Source: CAVTTH01 sp963737545 (GTDB lineage Bacteria; Verrucomicrobiota; Verrucomicrobiia; Chthoniobacterales; UBA10450). From it: a DNA stretch of 64,000 nucleotides. Numbering within the stretch: position 1 is the stretch's first letter; each line of letters begins with the position of its first letter. The stretch lies in NCBI GenBank assembly GCA_963737545.1, contig CAVTTH010000004.1, forward strand, positions 124,001 through 188,000, in the 5' to 3' direction. This document shows, in pieces, positions 25,012 through 34,559 of the stretch. The notes beneath the pieces are model-generated. The model was not told where the DNA came from and made no database searches. It was given only the letters and a program-made list of their open reading frames with translations. A program made the position numbers and the translations under genes.

Positions 25012-25839
25012 TCACAGGTCGGTCGCGACATCATCCGCGTCATCGGTCGGCTCTTCACCAATTTCTTCTTCGATTTCCCGCCGGCGCTTCGGTGAAAGAA
25101 ATGGCCGGAGAAATCCGTAAAGCAGATAAAGCAGAAACAGGATGGCGGCCATCCATTGATAAAATTTCACGGTCACGGCAATCAGCGCGATCAGGAACAA
25201 GAAGCGCGGCACAGATTGTTTCGTCCGCCAGTTCACCGCCTTGAAACTCGGATAGCGGAATTTGCTGAACATCATGAAAGACAGAAAAAGCATGAGGAAC
25301 GGAAGCGCGTACTTCCAACGCCCAATCGTGCGCTCACCTTCATCCAGCCAGAGCATGAATAACGTGATCGAGGCGATGACGCCGGCCGCGGCAGGAATCG
25401 GAAAGCCGGTGAAACTTTTCTCGGATCCTGCATCCGAACCGGCCGCCGGCGCGCAGTTGAATCTCGCAAGACGGAGGGCTCCGCAGGCGAGATAAACGAA
25501 CGCGATCATCCAGCCAAGATTACGGAATTCGCCCAGAACGATTTGGTAAACGAGAAGGGCTGGCGCCATTCCAAAGGAGACAACATCAGCGAGCGAATCA
25601 AACTCGCGCCCAAAAGTGCTTTCATGACCGCCGAGGCGCGCCAGCCGCCCATCGAGAAGATCAAAGATGCAGGCTGCCAGAATGAACCAGATTGCGTCGT
25701 GGAACTTGTGAGCTGCAATTGTGAAATCGACGTCCTGCGCGCCATCATAAATGCGCAACACCGCCGCGAAGCCGCAAAACAAATTGCCGGCGGTCATCAG
25801 GTTCGGCAGGAGGTAGATCTTCGAACCGTTCTCGTTCAT
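25012..25839 (-). CDS. pssA: CDP-diacylglycerol-serine O-phosphatidyltransferase
   Basis: Integral membrane enzyme that makes phosphatidylserine from CDP-diacylglycerol and serine. The CDP-alcohol phosphatidyltransferase motif D-x2-DG-x2-AR-x8-G-x3-D-x3-D is complete at residues 60-85 (FDLLDGRLARLGG, FGREFDSLAD). Several membrane helices surround it, and the N-terminus YLLPNLMTAGNLFCGFAAV is typical of the PssA subgroup. 275 residues with an acidic tail. It overlaps psd by 4 bases, so the two act as a coupled phosphatidylethanolamine pathway. Confidence 0.94.
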   Translation of the reverse strand: MNENGSKIYLLPNLMTAGNLFCGFAAVLRIYDGAQDVDFTIAAHKFHDAIWFILAACIFDLLDGRLARLGGHESTFGREFDSLADVVSFGMAPALLVYQIVLGEFRNLGWMIAFVYLACGALRLARFNCAPAAGSDAGSEKSFTGFPIPAAAGVIASITLFMLWLDEGERTIGRWKYALPFLMLFLSFMMFSKFRYPSFKAVNWRTKQSVPRFLFLIALIAVTVKFYQWMAAILFLLYLLYGFLRPFLSPKRRREIEEEIGEEPTDDADDVATDL

Positions 25840-26471
25840 TCTGTGGGCAGTTGCGCAATGAGAGTGACACCACCGACGACGCGATCGCCAACCTTCACAC
25901 GCACGGTCGCATCGAGGGGCAAGTATACTTCTGTGCGGGAGCCGAAGCGAATCATGCCGAAACGCTCGCCTTTGTTCAAGCGGTCTCCCACATCTGACCA
26001 GCCCACTATCCGGCGTGCGATCGCACCGGTCAGTTGACGGACAACCAACGTGAAGCGTGGCGCTTCAAACGCCCATGTCATCGCCTCATTTTTCGCAGAG
26101 CAATCGGGGCTGCGCGCATCGAGAAAAAGGCCTTTGTGACGTTCGCGGTAGATGATTCGGCCGGCAACAGGGGCGCGGTTAACATGCACGTCGAAAATCG
26201 AAAGAAAAACGGCCACCCGCTGCATTCTGGCGCGGACGACTTCGTTTTCTTCCACCTGTACGATGTCGGCCACCACCCCATCTGCGGGTGCGACCACGCT
26301 ATCGGGATCGGACGGGACAATTCGTTCCGGATCTCGGAAAAAGGCGAGCGTGCAGGCGACCAAGATCAACCATACGAGCGAGATCCATGGCGAGATCAGC
26401 CAACTCGCCAAGGCAAGGCTAACGAGCACGGCCAAGATCCACCGCGCCTCAAGGAGCGTCCGATATCGCAT
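25836..26471 (-). CDS. psd: Phosphatidylserine decarboxylase (short, archaeal-type)
   Basis: Pyruvoyl-dependent enzyme that converts phosphatidylserine to phosphatidylethanolamine. An N-terminal membrane anchor (WILAVLVSLALASWLISPWISLVW) precedes FFRDPERIVP, VVAPADGVV, and VFLSIFDVHVNRAPVAG, all family landmarks. The self-cleavage site is the G-S in IRFGSRTEVYLP near the C-terminus. About 211 residues from the ATG at 26471; a TTG at 26516 would add 15. The gene is first in the pair with pssA. Confidence 0.93.
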   Translation of the reverse strand: MRYRTLLEARWILAVLVSLALASWLISPWISLVWLILVACTLAFFRDPERIVPSDPDSVVAPADGVVADIVQVEENEVVRARMQRVAVFLSIFDVHVNRAPVAGRIIYRERHKGLFLDARSPDCSAKNEAMTWAFEAPRFTLVVRQLTGAIARRIVGWSDVGDRLNKGERFGMIRFGSRTEVYLPLDATVRVKVGDRVVGGVTLIAQLPTE

Positions 26472-26590
26472 GACTTTTGGCACACTCGTAGCGAGCAGAT
26501 TTTGGTCAAGTTGCAATTATAGTAATTATAAAACTGGCTCGTATCCTGCTCTGTACAAGAGGCAATTTATAGCGCATTCGCAGCGTTCTT

Positions 26591-27094
26591 ATGAATTACG
26601 ACACCCCGAGCGAACGTGGTCGCCGGCGGAGGCTGACCCTGCCCAACTCGCGCACAGACGAAGGAATAACGTTGGTCGAAGTCGCCATCGGAACCGCGTT
26701 GATCGGATTGATCGCCAGCGCTGCCATCGTCGCGCTCATCCTTCTAAATAAAAACGCGGTCAGCACGCGAATCATGACCAATGCGAGGGAGATCGTGCAG
26801 CGCAATATCGAAGCGGCGGTTGGCACACCATTCACCTCAACCAATGTTCCACCGATTCTTGCGATCGCGACCAATGCCGTATGGGATGACGATGGCGGCG
26901 GAGATAATCTCGAGACGATTTACACGAGCCGGGATGGAACGACCAAGGTGACGGGAACTCTGCTCCGCACTGTGGCAGCGGAAACCAATACCGCCGGCGC
27001 CGATATTCGGCGAGTGACCTTCCACCTGGATTATCCTCTCTATGGGCGACAGCTAAGCTACGAAATGACCACGATCCGGGCCCCGGACAAATGA
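26591..27094 (+). CDS. Type IV pilin-like protein with a prepilin cleavage site
   Basis: First gene of an orphan pilin-like cluster. A long basic leader (about 28 residues) ends in EGITLVEVAIGTALIGLIASAAIVAL, a prepilin signal with G|ITLVE, Glu at mature +5 and a continuous hydrophobic helix. The remaining 110 residues form a small globular domain with no recognisable family. 167 residues. It overlaps the next gene by 4 bases (ATGA). Likely a minor pilin or pseudopilin. Confidence 0.82.
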   Translation: MNYDTPSERGRRRRLTLPNSRTDEGITLVEVAIGTALIGLIASAAIVALILLNKNAVSTRIMTNAREIVQRNIEAAVGTPFTSTNVPPILAIATNAVWDDDGGGDNLETIYTSRDGTTKVTGTLLRTVAAETNTAGADIRRVTFHLDYPLYGRQLSYEMTTIRAPDK

Positions 27095-28011
27095 AGAGAA
27101 ACACACATAGATTTCGCAACCCGGCACATACGCTCACGGAGCTCTGCATTGCACTGTTGGTCGTGATGATCGTTGGCGGCATCGTCTATTCGATCTTGAT
27201 CAGTTCGACCACGCTCCTGGCAAAGAACGTGACGTTGAATTCATCCAATACCATCCTGAGAGGCGCGCTCGATCGGATTTTCTCTGAGATCAATCAATCG
27301 AACGGGCTGCCAAAATTGATTAACGCTGATGGAACCAATGCTGCCAATCCCTCCGGGCCTGCCGCCGGAATCATTTTCGATCGGTACGTCGGGGGACCGT
27401 TTATCGTTGGCAATCCGGGAACGGGACTTCCGGCAACCACAACTTCCATTCAGCTGTTCTATTCCACCGACGCATTAGCATCGCCGCCTGCCCCAGCAAG
27501 AAACGACGCTGTGCGGATGGATGTTATTACTCGGCCGTTGGTCAGCACTTGCAGCGCGCCTTCACCATTCTCGAGCCCTATTCCCAATCCCGCTCCGAAT
27601 CCGGGTCGGATGCTAACGGTCACGTTCCAAAATCCCCTGGGCCGGGCGATTTCCTGGAGTTCCAGCGTTCAACAGATCGCGTATGTGGTCCATCGAAGGG
27701 CATTCGTCGTCGTACCCGTTAACGGACGCGCAGAGCTACGCGTGTACGGAGACGCTGAAACGGTGACCGACTACAATGATCCGGCCGGCTACAAGGTCCT
27801 GACTCGTGAGATCGGAACGAAAACTGTCAATGGCCTGGCGGAAAACGTGCCGTTTTCCCTCGTTACTCAAAACGAAACGAGCTTCCTCAGTATCGCCATG
27901 CGGGTGGAAGATCAGCAGTTCAACAAATATCTCGCCACTCGCCAATCCAAGGAGTTCAACACGTTTTTGCGCGTCGACACCATGCTTCGACCCAGAAACT
28001 TCCTTCAATAA
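27091..28011 (+). CDS. Pilin-like protein with a degenerate prepilin motif
   Basis: 306 residues. The leader ends in AHTLTELCIALLVVMIVGGIVYSIL: a prepilin-type helix with Glu at about the right place, but an alanine-histidine pair in place of the usual glycine-phenylalanine, which may be cut less efficiently. The large C-terminal part is beta-rich, with a proline-rich stretch (SPIPNPAPNPGRM, about residue 170) and RFLR-type tail. GspJ/PilW-like in size and layout. It lies between the first pilin and the PilX-like gene, with 3 bases to the latter. Confidence 0.75.
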   Translation: MKRNTHRFRNPAHTLTELCIALLVVMIVGGIVYSILISSTTLLAKNVTLNSSNTILRGALDRIFSEINQSNGLPKLINADGTNAANPSGPAAGIIFDRYVGGPFIVGNPGTGLPATTTSIQLFYSTDALASPPAPARNDAVRMDVITRPLVSTCSAPSPFSSPIPNPAPNPGRMLTVTFQNPLGRAISWSSSVQQIAYVVHRRAFVVVPVNGRAELRVYGDAETVTDYNDPAGYKVLTREIGTKTVNGLAENVPFSLVTQNETSFLSIAMRVEDQQFNKYLATRQSKEFNTFLRVDTMLRPRNFLQ

Positions 28012-28014
28012 AAT

Positions 28015-29817
28015 ATGAAAAGATTAGCAAGAACAGACAAGACAGGGTCCGCCTTGATCATCACACTCATGGTCATTTTCCTCATCACCGTTGCGATGGG
28101 AATTGCCATGCAACTAACCACCGCAACGGTGCGGACGACCGATTCCAGTCGCGACTACTCCGCCCTGCGGAGCGCGGCCGAAGGAGCGCTCGACTTTGGC
28201 TACGGGGTCTGGACGAAAACGATCAATAGTTACTATGCGCCGGTTTCGAATTCCCGGTTAACCGCAAACCTCGCGACTGTTCCGTCATTCAACGGATTTT
28301 CCTATGCCTCCAGCGCGGAGAACGGCCCGCTTCAAATAACGGGAACCGACAGTTACGGTCAGCCGGCGGGTCTACCCACGTCCACGGCGGCTCCTTCCCC
28401 CACCCTGATCAATCTCGATAACTATCCCGGCTGGTCGGGCCGGAACACCAGCTATCTGGCGAGCGTTCGGCTTACTGGAACGTTTCGCGGGAACCGAACG
28501 GTCAAGTATGGGGTTAAACGCGAGATGAATTACACCGTCGTCCCGCTCTTTCAGGCGACTGCGTTTTTCGAGGACACCCTCGAGCTTTATAAGACGGCGC
28601 CCATGACCATCGGCGGTCTCGTCCATACCAACAGCAAAGCCTACGTCAGCTCATCGGTGAACCCGGGTTCGGGCAATCCTCCATCGCTTACGTTCAGCGG
28701 AAATCTGTCCTATGTTGGAGGATACATCGATGGGGTGTGGACGGACGCGAACAACCAGCAGCGCGACGCGCCTCCACAAGCTTGGACTTGGTCCGGCTAT
28801 TCTCCGAACAGTTCGTTCACTCCCACCTACTCCAACGGCGGGATTGACCAGCAAGTCCACTCAGTCAGTCGCATGGAACCGCTCGGGACGGATGCCGCCA
28901 CTCTCCTCGATCCGACAGACTCCAATCCAAATAACGACAGCATGCGGGAGCTGATCGAACCCCCTAACAATGCCTACCCTGATCCGACGCCCATCGCCCA
29001 GCGTCGTCTCTATAACAAGGCCGGTATTCTCATGCGCATCACTGGCACCCCCACGAACCCTGTCACCAACGTTTCCACCCAGAACGGAACATCTCTCACT
29101 GCTTCGCAGATAGCGGCATTGAAGGGCGCCATTTCTCACCAAACAATTTATGATCGGCGGGAAGGAAAGAATGTCGATGTAACGTCGTTCAATCTTTCAC
29201 AGGCAAGAAACACGTTGAATGCTGCCGCCAATTTTAACGACATCCTTTATATCGATGACACTACTTCGACCGGTTACAGCGATCCGAAGGCAATTCGCCT
29301 AACGAATGGCAGCACTTTGCCATCGGGAGGATTGACCGTCGCCAGCCAAAATCCCGTCTACATCCAGGGGGACTACAATCTGGGCACGGTTAGTACGAGG
29401 GTTTCCTCCTCGGTCTTCGCCGATGCGGTAACGATTCTGTCCAACAACTGGAACGACAGCAATTCCAGTTCGACGCTTAAATCCCGCGTCGCGACAGCCA
29501 CCACGGTGAATACAGCGATTGTGGCCGGCTTCCTCCCTTCCGGATGGACGAATGAATACGGCGTCCAATATGGCTACTCCGGCGGGTTAAACAATTTCCC
29601 CCGCTTTCTGGAAGACTGGGGCAGCAAAGCGTTCACCTACAACGGTTCCATGATTGAGCTTTTCGCCAGCAAAATTGCGACCGGCGAATGGGATACTGGA
29701 AGCATCTATGTTCCTCCGAATCGCATATGGGATTTCGATTCCCGTTTTGTCGACACGCCACCGCCGGGCAGTCTTGATGCCGTTTCGATGAGCCGCGGTT
29801 CGCTCGCACGCTTCTAG
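28015..29817 (+). CDS. Large PilX/GspK-like surface protein
   Basis: 600 residues. The N-terminus MKRLARTDKTGSALIITLMVIFLITVAMGIAMQL has the GSALIITL processing region and helix seen in PilX and GspK proteins, where the +5 glutamate is missing. The body is long, Ser/Thr/Asn/Gly-rich and beta-like (for example LNLDNYPGWSG-type turns, and GGLVHTNSKAYVSSS), typical of surface-exposed tip or adhesin domains. No domain name can be given with certainty. Its place after two minor pilins suggests a filament-tip adhesin or PilY/PilX-type complex. Confidence 0.7.
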   Translation: MKRLARTDKTGSALIITLMVIFLITVAMGIAMQLTTATVRTTDSSRDYSALRSAAEGALDFGYGVWTKTINSYYAPVSNSRLTANLATVPSFNGFSYASSAENGPLQITGTDSYGQPAGLPTSTAAPSPTLINLDNYPGWSGRNTSYLASVRLTGTFRGNRTVKYGVKREMNYTVVPLFQATAFFEDTLELYKTAPMTIGGLVHTNSKAYVSSSVNPGSGNPPSLTFSGNLSYVGGYIDGVWTDANNQQRDAPPQAWTWSGYSPNSSFTPTYSNGGIDQQVHSVSRMEPLGTDAATLLDPTDSNPNNDSMRELIEPPNNAYPDPTPIAQRRLYNKAGILMRITGTPTNPVTNVSTQNGTSLTASQIAALKGAISHQTIYDRREGKNVDVTSFNLSQARNTLNAAANFNDILYIDDTTSTGYSDPKAIRLTNGSTLPSGGLTVASQNPVYIQGDYNLGTVSTRVSSSVFADAVTILSNNWNDSNSSSTLKSRVATATTVNTAIVAGFLPSGWTNEYGVQYGYSGGLNNFPRFLEDWGSKAFTYNGSMIELFASKIATGEWDTGSIYVPPNRIWDFDSRFVDTPPPGSLDAVSMSRGSLARF

Positions 29818-29830
29818 CGAAAACATTTCG

Positions 29831-30424
29831 ATGGGAAGGTTCCTTTTCACAACGCTGCTGGCCGCGGCAATCTCGAGCAACGCCTGCGCCCTCAATCTGA
29901 CGCCGCACGAAATGATCGTCTCGAGCGATGGCCCTCCGGTAAAGCGCTATTTTTTTCAGGATGAGAGCAAGCGCCTTATTTTCCGGATGGACAATAAGAT
30001 GACGGTCGATGGAACGACTGTATTGGCGACATTCCGGTTCGACGATCTGAAAGGCGCAGGCATGACGCTAGGGAAATCGTCGATGAAACCCGAGATGCGT
30101 TTCGATCAAAAGAACCTCGAGCAATATCGCTTCATCGCGCGGAGCTTTGTGCCGCAGAATGCGACCAACGTTCAAGTGGATTCAGAAAAACCGGACGCGG
30201 TCCCGATCAATGGCTGGACCAGCCACCAGTTTGTTTTCAACTACACTCTCTTTGGCTTCCCCTACCGACGTAGCGTAACCTTCATAAATTACAGCGAGAA
30301 GGAGCAACTCGTGCTCGATATCAGCGGCGCGGCGGCCGATTACGACAAGGCTTATATGCGGGGCTATCGAGTTCTAAACTCGCTTTCCGATCTCCTTCCT
30401 GCCAACACGACAGGTCCAACGTAG
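29831..30424 (+). CDS. Secreted protein of unknown function, pilin-cluster partner
   Basis: 197-residue exported protein; signal peptide MGRFLFTTLLAAAISSNACA. The mature part (LNLTPHEMIVSSDGPPVKRYFFQD, VLATFRFDDLKGAGMTLG, WTSHQFVFNYTLFGFPYRRSVTF) is beta-rich and without membrane spans. It starts 13 bases after the PilX-like gene and is probably co-transcribed with it. No family recognised. Confidence 0.7.
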   Translation: MGRFLFTTLLAAAISSNACALNLTPHEMIVSSDGPPVKRYFFQDESKRLIFRMDNKMTVDGTTVLATFRFDDLKGAGMTLGKSSMKPEMRFDQKNLEQYRFIARSFVPQNATNVQVDSEKPDAVPINGWTSHQFVFNYTLFGFPYRRSVTFINYSEKEQLVLDISGAAADYDKAYMRGYRVLNSLSDLLPANTTGPT

Positions 30425-30725
30425 GACCGCATCGACGCGTTGGTCACGTCGAGGAGCTGCGTCGACCCAGATCGAAGCGACCAACCCAATGGCCGTTTTC
30501 GTGCGACGTCGCTCGAGATCTCCGCATGCGAGGAGCGATTCGCCATGAACGACATTTTCCCGCACCTGGGCTCCGTGGCCCGACTACAAGATGGTGGGCC
30601 CAGCCCGCTTTCCATCCTCAACAGTTAGCGGAAATTGCATGCCCAATGGGCGAGATATTTGTTGTTTCCCCGATCGTTCGCGCCTATCGTTTTCCGCAAG
30701 AATGCAAGCCGCTGTTTTGCCCGAC
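30425..30725. other. Intergenic stretch of 301 bases before gyrB
   Basis: No convincing gene: the short frames on both strands overlap each other and have no family look. It should contain the gyrB promoter. GyrB codons can be read upstream to 30591 in frame, but residues before 30726 look non-coding. No clear -35/-10 pair or riboswitch was seen. Confidence 0.4.
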
Positions 30726-33293
30726 ATGGACGACGGAAATCCCCGCCAAAAAGACGACATCGGAATCAACAAATCTCAAAAGTACGATGCCGCGCAGATC
30801 GACAAGCTGGAAGGTTTGGAAGCGGTGCGGAAGCGGCCCGGGATGTATATCGGCGATCCCGATGAACGCGGTTTGCATCACATGGTCTTCGAAGTTCTCG
30901 ATAACTCAATCGACGAACATCTTGCCGGCTTTTGCTCGAAGATCGACGTAGCCATCCACGTAGACGGTTCAGTATCCGTCCGCGATAACGGCCGTGGAAT
31001 TCCCGTCGACATGCATCCGAAGTTCAAGATGCCGGCGGTCGAATTGGTTCTGACGAATCTGCACGCCGGCGGAAAATTCGGACAGGGCGCATACAAATAC
31101 TCCGGCGGTTTGCACGGCGTCGGCGCAAAGTGCGTTAACGCTCTCTCCGACTGGTTTAAGGTGGAAGTGTCGCGCGACGGCAAGGTTTATCACATGGGCT
31201 TCGAGCGCGGAATCACCACGGAGAAGCTGAGCGTGATCGGCGAAGTGAAGAATAAGAAAGTGACGGGAACACTCATTACGTTTTTCCCCGACCCGACGAT
31301 CTTCACGATTACGACAGAATTTAAGTTTGAGCGGCTTGCTTCGCGCTTGCGCGAGCTCGCATTCCTCAACCCGGGCATTGAGATCACGCTGACGGATGAG
31401 CGAGGCGATTCGCCGAGAAAAGAAACCTTTCTTTACAAGCATGGGATCGAAGAGTTCGTCAAACAGCTTGGCGAAAACAAGCAGGTAATTCATTCGAAGC
31501 CGGTGGTGATTTCACGACAGCGCGACGACGTCTTCGTCGATGTCGTGCTGCAATATAACGACAGCTACAACGATCAGATTCTTCCGTTCGCGAACTCGAT
31601 TCCAAATCCGGACGGCGGCACGCACCTCACCGGCTTTCGGACGGCACTGACGAAGGCGGTCAACCAATACGCCAAGTCGAACAGCCTCATGAAGGATAAA
31701 GATCCTTCGATCTCCGGCGATGACGCGCGCGAAGGTCTTGTTTGCGTATTGAGCATCAAATTGCCGAATCCGCGTTTCGAATCGCAGACCAAGGTGAAAC
31801 TCGTGAACACGGAGATCGACGGAATCGTGAACTCGGTCGTTTACGACGGGCTGATGACCTATTTTGATCAGAACCCGCCGGTGGCGAAGCGGATTTTCGA
31901 AAAAGTGCTGACCGCAGCGCGGGCGCGCGAGGCAGCGCGCAAGGCGCGGGAAACGATCCGCAAAGGTGCCCTGACGGGTGGCGGCTTGCCCGGGAAACTG
32001 GCGGATTGTTCCGAGCGCGATCCAGAGCTGACGGAGCTTTACATTGTCGAGGGCGACTCAGCCGGCGGCTCCGCGAAGCAGGGCCGCGATCGCCGTTACC
32101 AGGCGATCCTGCCGATTCGCGGGAAACTGATCAACGTGGAGAAGGCGCGTCTCGATCAAGCGCTGAAGAACACCGAGATCCAGTCGATGATCACCGCCAT
32201 CGGCACCGGCATCGGGAAGCCGAAGGAAGAAACAAATGGAGCGGGTGGCAGCAAAGAAGAAGGCACGTTCGATATCAGCAAACTGCGCTACGGCCGCATC
32301 ATCATCATGACGGACGCGGATGTGGATGGCTCCCACATCCGGGTCTTGCTTCTGACGTTTTTTTATCGGCAGATGACGGAGCTGGTGCGCGCCGGGAAAA
32401 TCTTCATCGCGCAACCGCCGCTCTATCAAATCAAGCGCAAGAAGCGCGAGGAATATGTCGATGACGACGTCCAGTTGAACAAGATTCTGATCTCGTTAGG
32501 GGCGGAAGACGTGCGACTGAAAAATCTGGCCGATGACAAGGAACTGAGCGCGGCGCAGATGAAGGATATCCTGGAGTCGCTCGAAAAGCTGGCCAAGCTG
32601 AGCGAGTCGGTTCGCCGGCATGGTGGCGAGTTTGAAACTTTTCTGGCCAAACGCGACGCCAAATCCGGCAAGCTTCCTTCGTACCTGGTCAAGGTGCGAG
32701 ATGGCAATGAGGAGATGACGCACTACTTCGGCGACGAACGCGCCGTGCGAAAATTCCACGAAGAGAATCTCGATCTGAATCTTTTTGACACCGAGATGGG
32801 ACAGGAGTTACTGCCACTAACGACTGCGCCAGCCGTTGTCCCGAAGAATGGGAACCGTCGTCGCGGCAAACTCGTCGAACTGCACGAAGCAACCACCATC
32901 CAGAAGCTGATCGCAGAGTTGGCCCGCAAAGGACTGAAGATTGATCACTATTCCGCCAGCGATCGTCCAATTTTTGAACTGATTGAGGGTGAGGGCGAGA
33001 AAGCCATGACCCATCCGCTTTTTTCCATTCCGGAGATCCTGCAGAAGATCCTCGAGATCGGGCGACGCGGCGTGCAGATCAAGCGCTTCAAAGGTCTCGG
33101 CGAAATGAACGCCAAGGAACTTTTCAACACCACGATGGATCCCGAAAAGCGCAAGCTGCTCAAAGTGGATCTGAATGACGACAATGCGGTCGACGCCGAC
33201 AAGATGTTCACGATTCTAATGGGCGACGTGGTCGAACCACGCCGCCAGTTCATCGAGGACAACGCGTTGAATGTCCGGAATCTCGATGTTTGA
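30726..33293 (+). CDS. gyrB: DNA gyrase subunit B
   Basis: ATPase subunit of DNA gyrase, which introduces negative supercoils together with GyrA. About 855 residues from the ATG at 30726 (MDDGNPRQ). The GHKL domain is clear: LEGLEAVRKRPGMYIGD, EVLDNSIDEHLAG (catalytic Glu and Asn), DNGRGIPVD, and the ATP lid YSGGLHGVGAKCVNALS. The transducer and TOPRIM domains follow (YIVEGDSAGGSAKQGRDRRYQAILPIRGK, then DADVDGSHIR), and the end QIKRFKGLGEMN and PRRQFIEDNAL is standard. Slightly longer than the E. coli protein. It overlaps the next gene by 23 bases; gyrA follows that gene. Confidence 0.97.
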   Translation: MDDGNPRQKDDIGINKSQKYDAAQIDKLEGLEAVRKRPGMYIGDPDERGLHHMVFEVLDNSIDEHLAGFCSKIDVAIHVDGSVSVRDNGRGIPVDMHPKFKMPAVELVLTNLHAGGKFGQGAYKYSGGLHGVGAKCVNALSDWFKVEVSRDGKVYHMGFERGITTEKLSVIGEVKNKKVTGTLITFFPDPTIFTITTEFKFERLASRLRELAFLNPGIEITLTDERGDSPRKETFLYKHGIEEFVKQLGENKQVIHSKPVVISRQRDDVFVDVVLQYNDSYNDQILPFANSIPNPDGGTHLTGFRTALTKAVNQYAKSNSLMKDKDPSISGDDAREGLVCVLSIKLPNPRFESQTKVKLVNTEIDGIVNSVVYDGLMTYFDQNPPVAKRIFEKVLTAARAREAARKARETIRKGALTGGGLPGKLADCSERDPELTELYIVEGDSAGGSAKQGRDRRYQAILPIRGKLINVEKARLDQALKNTEIQSMITAIGTGIGKPKEETNGAGGSKEEGTFDISKLRYGRIIIMTDADVDGSHIRVLLLTFFYRQMTELVRAGKIFIAQPPLYQIKRKKREEYVDDDVQLNKILISLGAEDVRLKNLADDKELSAAQMKDILESLEKLAKLSESVRRHGGEFETFLAKRDAKSGKLPSYLVKVRDGNEEMTHYFGDERAVRKFHEENLDLNLFDTEMGQELLPLTTAPAVVPKNGNRRRGKLVELHEATTIQKLIAELARKGLKIDHYSASDRPIFELIEGEGEKAMTHPLFSIPEILQKILEIGRRGVQIKRFKGLGEMNAKELFNTTMDPEKRKLLKVDLNDDNAVDADKMFTILMGDVVEPRRQFIEDNALNVRNLDV

Positions 33294-34554
33294 TTCTGCG
33301 GCTGGCCGCGCCGTTGGGGGAATTGAATCCAGCGTCCCCGAGAGAAAAATCGAATCCTGGATGCCTCTGGTGCTCGCCATCGGAGCAGCCGTGGTTTTTT
33401 ATTTTTCGACCAAAGCAACGCAGTCACACTTCGACTACACATATCGGATTGCGCATACGCTCCTGCGAGGACATGTCGGCCTCCTCCACCAACCGCCATC
33501 GTGGCTGAATGAAATGATTCCAGTGGGAGGAGAGTATTATTCTGTGTTTCCGCTCGGAGCCGTGCTGGCGGTCGCCCCGGTCGCACTTCTAGGAAAGCTG
33601 GCGCTGGTCCATGAATTTCCGGGGCTTGCCCTGGCCGCGATTATTGCCGGGGCGTGCGTCTATTTTTTCTTTGGGTTGACCGGGATCGAAAATAATTCAC
33701 TCGGCCGCCGGATTCTGCTCGGACTGTTTCCCATCTTTGGAACATGGACCTGGTGCAACCTCGGGTTCGGCGGCGCCTGGCAGATCGCCCTCGGATTCGC
33801 GCTTCTGGGCGAGACAGCCGCCCTTTATTTCACACTCGTTAGGCCGCGACCGTTTTTGGCAGGAATCTTTTTCGCTCTGGCGTTTGGCAATCGCACCGAA
33901 TTGATCCTGACCCTTCCGATCTTCATTTATTTTTGGTTTTTTCGCGGGTCCGCCAGCGTTCAACCCGAGGTTCGCAATGCGACCGTGTCGCTGCCACGCG
34001 ATTGGAGAACGCTGCTCCGATTTCTTGCTGTTCCCGCAGCGCTCGGCCTCGGGACCGCCGCCTACAACTTCGCGCGTTTCCATTCCATCTTCGACTTTGG
34101 ATACGCGCACATTCCGGGCGTGCTGCAAGAACCATGGTATCAGGGCGGATTGTTTTCGCTGACAGCGATTCCGTGGAACGCAAACAAAATGCTGCTCGAA
34201 GGGATGGAGAGCATCAATCAATTTCCCTATTTCCGTCCCCACGCCTTTGGCTGTTCGATTTTCATCAGCAGTCCGTTCCTTTTTCTTCTTTTCCGAGAAG
34301 GCGGCCGTTACCGGACAATTTGCTGGCTCGCGATCGGAATATTGACGTTCATTCTCTGGTGCCACGGCAACCCCGGCGGATGGCAGTTCTCTTACCGATA
34401 TGGCATGATCCTGCTGCCCTGGATGTTCTTACTGCTCGTCGGGAATGGGCCGCGCAAGATATCGGCTTCCGAATTGAGTCTCTTTGCCGTTTCGATCGGG
34501 ATCAATGCAGTCGCGACCTATCAATTTCTCTGGATCAATGAAATCAAACCGTAA
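33271..34554 (+). CDS. Polytopic membrane protein, possible lipid-linked glycosyltransferase
   Basis: 427-residue inner-membrane protein with about 10 hydrophobic helices (for example LVLAIGAAVVFYFS, YSVFPLGAVLAVAPVALLG, LALAAIIAGACVYFFFG, LTLPIFIYFWFFRG, WLAIGILTFILW, MILLPWMFLLLVG). The layout, with a long extracellular loop after the first helix (residues 50-85, HFDYTYRIAHTLLRG), resembles GT-C or dolichyl-phosphate-mannose type transferases, but no catalytic motif is certain. It sits between gyrB and gyrA: it overlaps gyrB by 23 bases and ends 5 bases before gyrA. A start at 33286 is also possible. Confidence 0.68.
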   Translation: MSGISMFDSAAGRAVGGIESSVPERKIESWMPLVLAIGAAVVFYFSTKATQSHFDYTYRIAHTLLRGHVGLLHQPPSWLNEMIPVGGEYYSVFPLGAVLAVAPVALLGKLALVHEFPGLALAAIIAGACVYFFFGLTGIENNSLGRRILLGLFPIFGTWTWCNLGFGGAWQIALGFALLGETAALYFTLVRPRPFLAGIFFALAFGNRTELILTLPIFIYFWFFRGSASVQPEVRNATVSLPRDWRTLLRFLAVPAALGLGTAAYNFARFHSIFDFGYAHIPGVLQEPWYQGGLFSLTAIPWNANKMLLEGMESINQFPYFRPHAFGCSIFISSPFLFLLFREGGRYRTICWLAIGILTFILWCHGNPGGWQFSYRYGMILLPWMFLLLVGNGPRKISASELSLFAVSIGINAVATYQFLWINEIKP

Positions 34555-34559
34555 GTCCT

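Noticed and set aside
30425..30725. Small genes upstream of gyrB
   Set aside because: Frames of about 60-85 codons on both strands overlap one another, none has a ribosome-binding site or family look, and they may reflect GC-rich sequence only.
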